Below the pieces are notes generated by a model that saw only the letters and a list, made by a program, of their open reading frames with translations, made no database searches and was not told the origin of the DNA. 33,734 bases of DNA from contig CANFXC010000025.1 in NCBI GenBank assembly GCA_947450765.1, positions 1 through 33,734 of the forward strand, in the 5' to 3' direction. Origin of the DNA: Comamonadaceae bacterium (GTDB taxonomy: Bacteria > Pseudomonadota > Gammaproteobacteria > Burkholderiales > Burkholderiaceae_C). Shown piece by piece: positions 31,066 through 33,734 of this stretch (within the stretch, counting starts at the first letter, position 1; each line of letters opens with the position of its first letter). A program made the position numbers and the translations under genes.

Positions 31066-32397
31066 TCAATCTTTCAGCTGCATCGCCACCAGCGAGACAA
31101 CGCTTTCAATTTTCACCGGCCACTGATCTTTTTCGGCGCCGGCCATCAGGTTCAAGCGACAACTGCCGCAGGCCACCGCAACGGTGTCTGCGCCTGTGGC
31201 GTTGATCTGCTCGCGTTTGATTTCCCAAGCCTTGTAGCGCAGACCTTCCGCGCGGTTGATGAGAAAGGCGCCGGCACCGCCGCCGCAACACCAGTTGGTC
31301 TCAGCGGTCGGTGTGGTGTCGGTGAAGTCCACGCCCAAGGCTTTGAGGGCGGCACGCGGTTCTTTGACCACACCGCCATGGCGCGCCAGCTTGCAGGCGT
31401 CGTGGTAAGTGATGCGGCGGGTCGGGTCACCGGGCGAGAGCTGCAAGCGGCCATTTGAAATTTGTTGGCCAACATACTCCGACACGGCCATGACTTCAAA
31501 CGGCAGCGCTTGTCCGTCGTCCAGACGTGCGTCCCACCGCAGGGCAGGGTAAGCATGACCGCACTCGGGCACCAACACGGTCTTCGCGCCAATTGCCAAG
31601 GCCTCAGCAATTAAGCGTCGACTGGCTTCTTTTTGCAGGGTTTCGCTACCGGCCAGCAGCCCAAAGTTCGCGCCCTCAAAGCCTGCGCTTCTGAGCGTCC
31701 ACTTGACGCCCAAGTGGTTCAAGATTTTGGCGGTTGCCATCAGCGCATCTTGGTAAAGCAAGATGTCGATGACCGAGGTGACCATCATCACATCGGCTTG
31801 TGGCTCGTCCAGTGGCATGTGAATGCCCTGGCTCCGCATGCTCTCAACCGCTTGCACCAACTCGGTAGCGCCGACACCGAACACAGTGCCCCGACCTGCT
31901 TGCTCTTGGGCTACGGCCAGCAGTTCGAGTGGCGCTAAGCCGGCTTCAAACAAGACTTCACGCATCACATTGACGCCCCGCGCAATGTTCACGCCCATGG
32001 GGCAAATCATGCTGCAGCGGCCGCATTCTGTGCAGGCGTCGTACACCAATGGCTGCCACTCTTTGAGATCGTCGACGGTGATGTCGGGTGTGAACAGGCG
32101 TTTGATCGGCGCGAAAGCAGAGGTCTCGCGCGCATGCACGCGGCGCAGCAAGTCGAGCTTACGGCTCGGGCTGTATTGCGGGTCTTGCGTGCTTTGGTAA
32201 AAGTGACAGGCCTCGCTGCAATAGCCGCAGTTGACACAGGCTTCAAGGTCTAAAGCCAAGCCGCGGTCCATCTTGATACGGATGACTTTCTTGGCCCGTG
32301 CCAAGCGTTCGTCGTCCGTCAGAGTCTCCGGTTGTGCCATCTCCGGAAGATGGTGAATGGCTTCCAGAAAGCCATGAAAAACATCCATATTGATCAT
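31066..32397 (-). CDS. (Fe-S)-binding oxidoreductase, GlpC/HdrD-like
   Basis: I chose ATG 32397, which overlaps the upstream stop as ATGA. The 443-residue protein has two [4Fe-4S] ferredoxin motifs, Cys54-57-60-64 (CVNCGYCSEACH) and Cys122-125-128-132 (CTECGRCSMICP), then two CCG-type cysteine-rich domains in the C-terminal half (VPECGHAYPALRWD; YHDACKLARHGG and NWCCGGGAGAF; VACGSCRLN). This layout is shared by GlpC and heterodisulfide reductase subunit D relatives. With the adjacent cytochrome b-type protein it probably moves electrons between a quinone pool and an unknown donor or acceptor. No signal peptide is seen. Confidence 0.93.
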   Translation of the reverse strand: MINMDVFHGFLEAIHHLPEMAQPETLTDDERLARAKKVIRIKMDRGLALDLEACVNCGYCSEACHFYQSTQDPQYSPSRKLDLLRRVHARETSAFAPIKRLFTPDITVDDLKEWQPLVYDACTECGRCSMICPMGVNIARGVNVMREVLFEAGLAPLELLAVAQEQAGRGTVFGVGATELVQAVESMRSQGIHMPLDEPQADVMMVTSVIDILLYQDALMATAKILNHLGVKWTLRSAGFEGANFGLLAGSETLQKEASRRLIAEALAIGAKTVLVPECGHAYPALRWDARLDDGQALPFEVMAVSEYVGQQISNGRLQLSPGDPTRRITYHDACKLARHGGVVKEPRAALKALGVDFTDTTPTAETNWCCGGGAGAFLINRAEGLRYKAWEIKREQINATGADTVAVACGSCRLNLMAGAEKDQWPVKIESVVSLVAMQLKD

Positions 32398-33074
32398 GAG
32401 CGAATTCCCCGGCGGCCAAAAAATGTGGCCAGTTGCATGCGTGTTGGCAAGGCCCAAAAAGCATGCATCAGCTTGCCAAACGGAAACCACATCAGCAGCA
32501 GCTCCAACGAGAACAAATGCAGGGCGAGTGGGCCACGGTAGAGCACGTGGTCGCGCAGCAACGTCACAGCAGACGACTCATTCAGAACCGCCATGCCGGT
32601 GATGACGGGCAGAAAAGTGACGGTCCAAGTGATGAAGTCGTCTGCTTTTGAAATGCGTTGGAGCACCGAGTCAGTGAGTCTGAACAACAACGCCAGCAGC
32701 AAGGAGATGATCGTCAGCGCCGCAGCAGCGTACATCACCATGTCGGGCAACGCCGGCCACCGCAAACCGGTCAGCCAATGGACAAAGGCGATGTGCGGCG
32801 CGTAGCCAAAAAAAATGACCGCCAGACCCAAGTGGAAAACATAGGGGTTGATGGTGACCAAAGTGGCGCTAGGGTGAAAGCCGCCTTTGGGCACCGTGCG
32901 CTGTAAGGCAGAGCGCAATGCAGCTGCTTTGCCAAAAGCCTGCCGGGCGGGCGATGGTGGAGCCTTCGCGCTGGGCATACGCCAGAGCGAAAACAATTGC
33001 CATGACACGCCAAGCAAAAAGACGGCGATGGACAACCACAACAGCGGCCCCCGGACAAGATCTAAAAAATCCAT
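32394..33074 (-). CDS. Membrane cytochrome b-type subunit, NarI/HdrE-like
   Basis: From ATG 33074 (AGGTG upstream; GTG 33083 is an alternative) this 226-residue protein has about five membrane helices: LLWLSIAVFLLGVSWQLFSL, FHLGLAVIFFGYAPHIAFVH, MVMYAAAALTIISLLLALLF, FLPVITGMAVL and LHLFSLELLLMWFPFGKLMH. Histidines in helices 2 and 5 are placed as heme b ligands, as in nitrate reductase gamma subunits. No NarG or NarH is nearby. It overlaps the Fe-S oxidoreductase gene by 4 bases; the two probably form a quinone-linked membrane complex. Confidence 0.9.
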   Translation of the reverse strand: MDFLDLVRGPLLWLSIAVFLLGVSWQLFSLWRMPSAKAPPSPARQAFGKAAALRSALQRTVPKGGFHPSATLVTINPYVFHLGLAVIFFGYAPHIAFVHWLTGLRWPALPDMVMYAAAALTIISLLLALLFRLTDSVLQRISKADDFITWTVTFLPVITGMAVLNESSAVTLLRDHVLYRGPLALHLFSLELLLMWFPFGKLMHAFWALPTRMQLATFFGRRGIRS

Positions 33075-33094
33075 GTTGAACACCTGAGCGTTGT

Positions 33095-33116
33095 TCTGTC
33101 AGACGCGCCTGACAGA
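33095..33116. promoter_or_regulatory. Inverted repeat upstream of the cytochrome b gene
   Basis: TCTGTCAG (33095-33102) and CTGACAGA (33109-33116) form a perfect 8-bp dyad around ACGCGC. It lies about 20 bases before the ATG at 33074, between the end of the TolC gene and the redox pair. It could be an operator or a stem that ends the TolC transcript. Confidence 0.4.
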
Positions 33117-33150
33117 TGGCAGAGCGTAGGTCTTTGGCCTCAGGTGGCTA

Positions 33151-33164
33151 TTGATCTATCGCAA
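33151..33164. promoter_or_regulatory. FNR/ANR-like box upstream of the cytochrome b gene
   Basis: TTGATCTATCGCAA matches eight of the ten fixed bases of the FNR consensus TTGAT-N4-ATCAA. It lies about 77 bases before the ATG at 33074. Oxygen-sensitive control of a quinone-linked redox pair is plausible. A single imperfect site is weak evidence. Confidence 0.3.
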
Positions 33165-33191
33165 GGACTTGTCAGCCTTGCGGTCAGCTGT

Positions 33192-33734
33192 TCAGGGCTG
33201 CAACGCGTCGTTGATGACTTTTAAGCGTTGCGTGTCGAGTTTCCCCACCAGCGCGTCCAGCCGCAAGCGACTTTGCAGCGTGTCTATGCGTGCTTGCAGC
33301 AGGGCGAGGTCGGCGGCGCTGGCGTCGTTTTCTGCGTTCAGCAAATCGAGCGTGGTGCGGTCTCCGACTTGGCGGCCGATGCGCGTGGCATCCAACCGGG
33401 CTTGCTGGGCGGTCACGGCTTCATCCAAAGCCACGAGGCGGGCCTGGCCGCTTTGCAGTGCCAGCCAGGCAGCGCGTGTGAACTGCCCGACCTGCAGGCG
33501 CGTGCGCTCGACTTCGGCGCGGGCTTTGTCTTCAAGTCGCAGCGCTTCTTCTTGTTTGGCGCTGCGCCAACCGCCGGTATAGAGAGGCACATTCAAAGAC
33601 ACGCCAATCATTTGCTGGCTTTGGGTGTTGCTGGCCGAGCCAAAGTCGCCGCTGCCGCTGAGCCGGTCGCGCGTCGCTTGCGCGATCAAGTCCAGCGTGG
33701 GCGAGGCTGCCCCGCTGTGTTTGCGAACTTCTTC
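33192..33734 (-). CDS. TolC-family outer membrane protein, C-terminal part
   Basis: The frame is open from the window edge and gives the last 180 residues of a TolC-type secretion or efflux channel. It starts EEVRKHSGAASPTLDLIAQ. It holds the second-repeat beta-strand segment MIGVSLNVPLYTGGWRSAK, the paired helices (RLQVGQFTRAAWLALQSGQ, VGDRTTLDLLNAENDASAA) and ends at 33192. Unlike the TolC-like gene at 16694-17803, it keeps its outer-membrane strands. The redox pair follows on the same strand after about 117 bases. The N-terminal half lies beyond the window. Confidence 0.92.
   Translation of the reverse strand, partial: EEVRKHSGAASPTLDLIAQATRDRLSGSGDFGSASNTQSQQMIGVSLNVPLYTGGWRSAKQEEALRLEDKARAEVERTRLQVGQFTRAAWLALQSGQARLVALDEAVTAQQARLDATRIGRQVGDRTTLDLLNAENDASAADLALLQARIDTLQSRLRLDALVGKLDTQRLKVINDALQP

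Noticed and set aside
32394..33074. True respiratory nitrate reductase gamma subunit
   Set aside because: No narG, narH or narJ gene is adjacent, and the coupled gene is GlpC/HdrD-like, so a different redox partner is more likely.
1..33734. CRISPR array, tRNA, rRNA, integrase or insertion sequence
   Set aside because: No regularly spaced repeats, cloverleaf-like sequence, transposase motif or direct target duplication was seen by eye.

Overview
This looks like chromosomal DNA from a betaproteobacterium of the order Burkholderiales, probably Comamonadaceae. The evidence is the high GC content judged by eye, two Bug-type (TTT) solute receptors, and the style of the catabolic and copper genes. 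The genus is an inference. I saw no rRNA, tRNA, CRISPR array, integrase, transposase or complete insertion sequence.

Region 1 (1-12594) is a catabolic cluster. A luciferase-like flavin monooxygenase (cut by the window edge) is divergent from a LysR regulator. An SMP-30/gluconolactonase-type lactonase follows, then a long collinear set: enoyl-CoA hydratase-like protein, ADP-forming acyl-CoA synthetase, two unequal acyl-CoA dehydrogenases, an SDR, a Bug receptor, a fused SDR plus degenerate SDR, a carboxymuconolactone-decarboxylase-like protein and a second Bug receptor. Monooxygenase, lactonase, dehydrogenase, CoA ligase and beta-oxidation fit breakdown of a cyclic ketone or alicyclic acid through a lactone. 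The substrate is unknown.

Region 2 (12889-18731) holds galE on the plus strand, then a tightly packed minus-strand periplasmic copper operon. In transcription order it encodes a His/Cys-rich exported protein, a small exported protein, a TolC-like lipoprotein, a two-domain multicopper oxidase, a cupredoxin and a DUF411-CusF fusion. The TolC-like protein appears to lack the beta-hairpin segment in both of its structural repeats, which is the most unusual feature of the window.

Region 3 (18881-21595) encodes a two-subunit molybdenum hydroxylase of the isoquinoline 1-oxidoreductase type, with a twin-arginine signal on the large subunit.

Region 4 (22041-26361) has a divergent IclR regulator, a near-consensus palindromic operator, and an operon for a TRAP transporter (DctP, DctQ, DctM) that contains a type II dehydroquinase paralogue with a changed active-site motif. 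Import and use of a quinate- or shikimate-like compound is the simplest inference. A cluster of dyads, including a perfect 26-bp palindrome, lies just after the operon.

Region 5 (26514-33734) is mixed. It holds a small hypothetical protein, a hotdog thioesterase, a shortened thioredoxin-ArsA fusion, an exported protein of unknown function, a methyltransferase, a persulfide-dioxygenase-like metallo-hydrolase preceded by a long inverted repeat, a membrane cytochrome b plus Fe-S oxidoreductase pair (NarI/GlpC or HdrE/HdrD-like), and the C-terminal half of a normal TolC-family protein. That last gene keeps its beta-strand segment and serves as an internal comparison for the shortened TolC.
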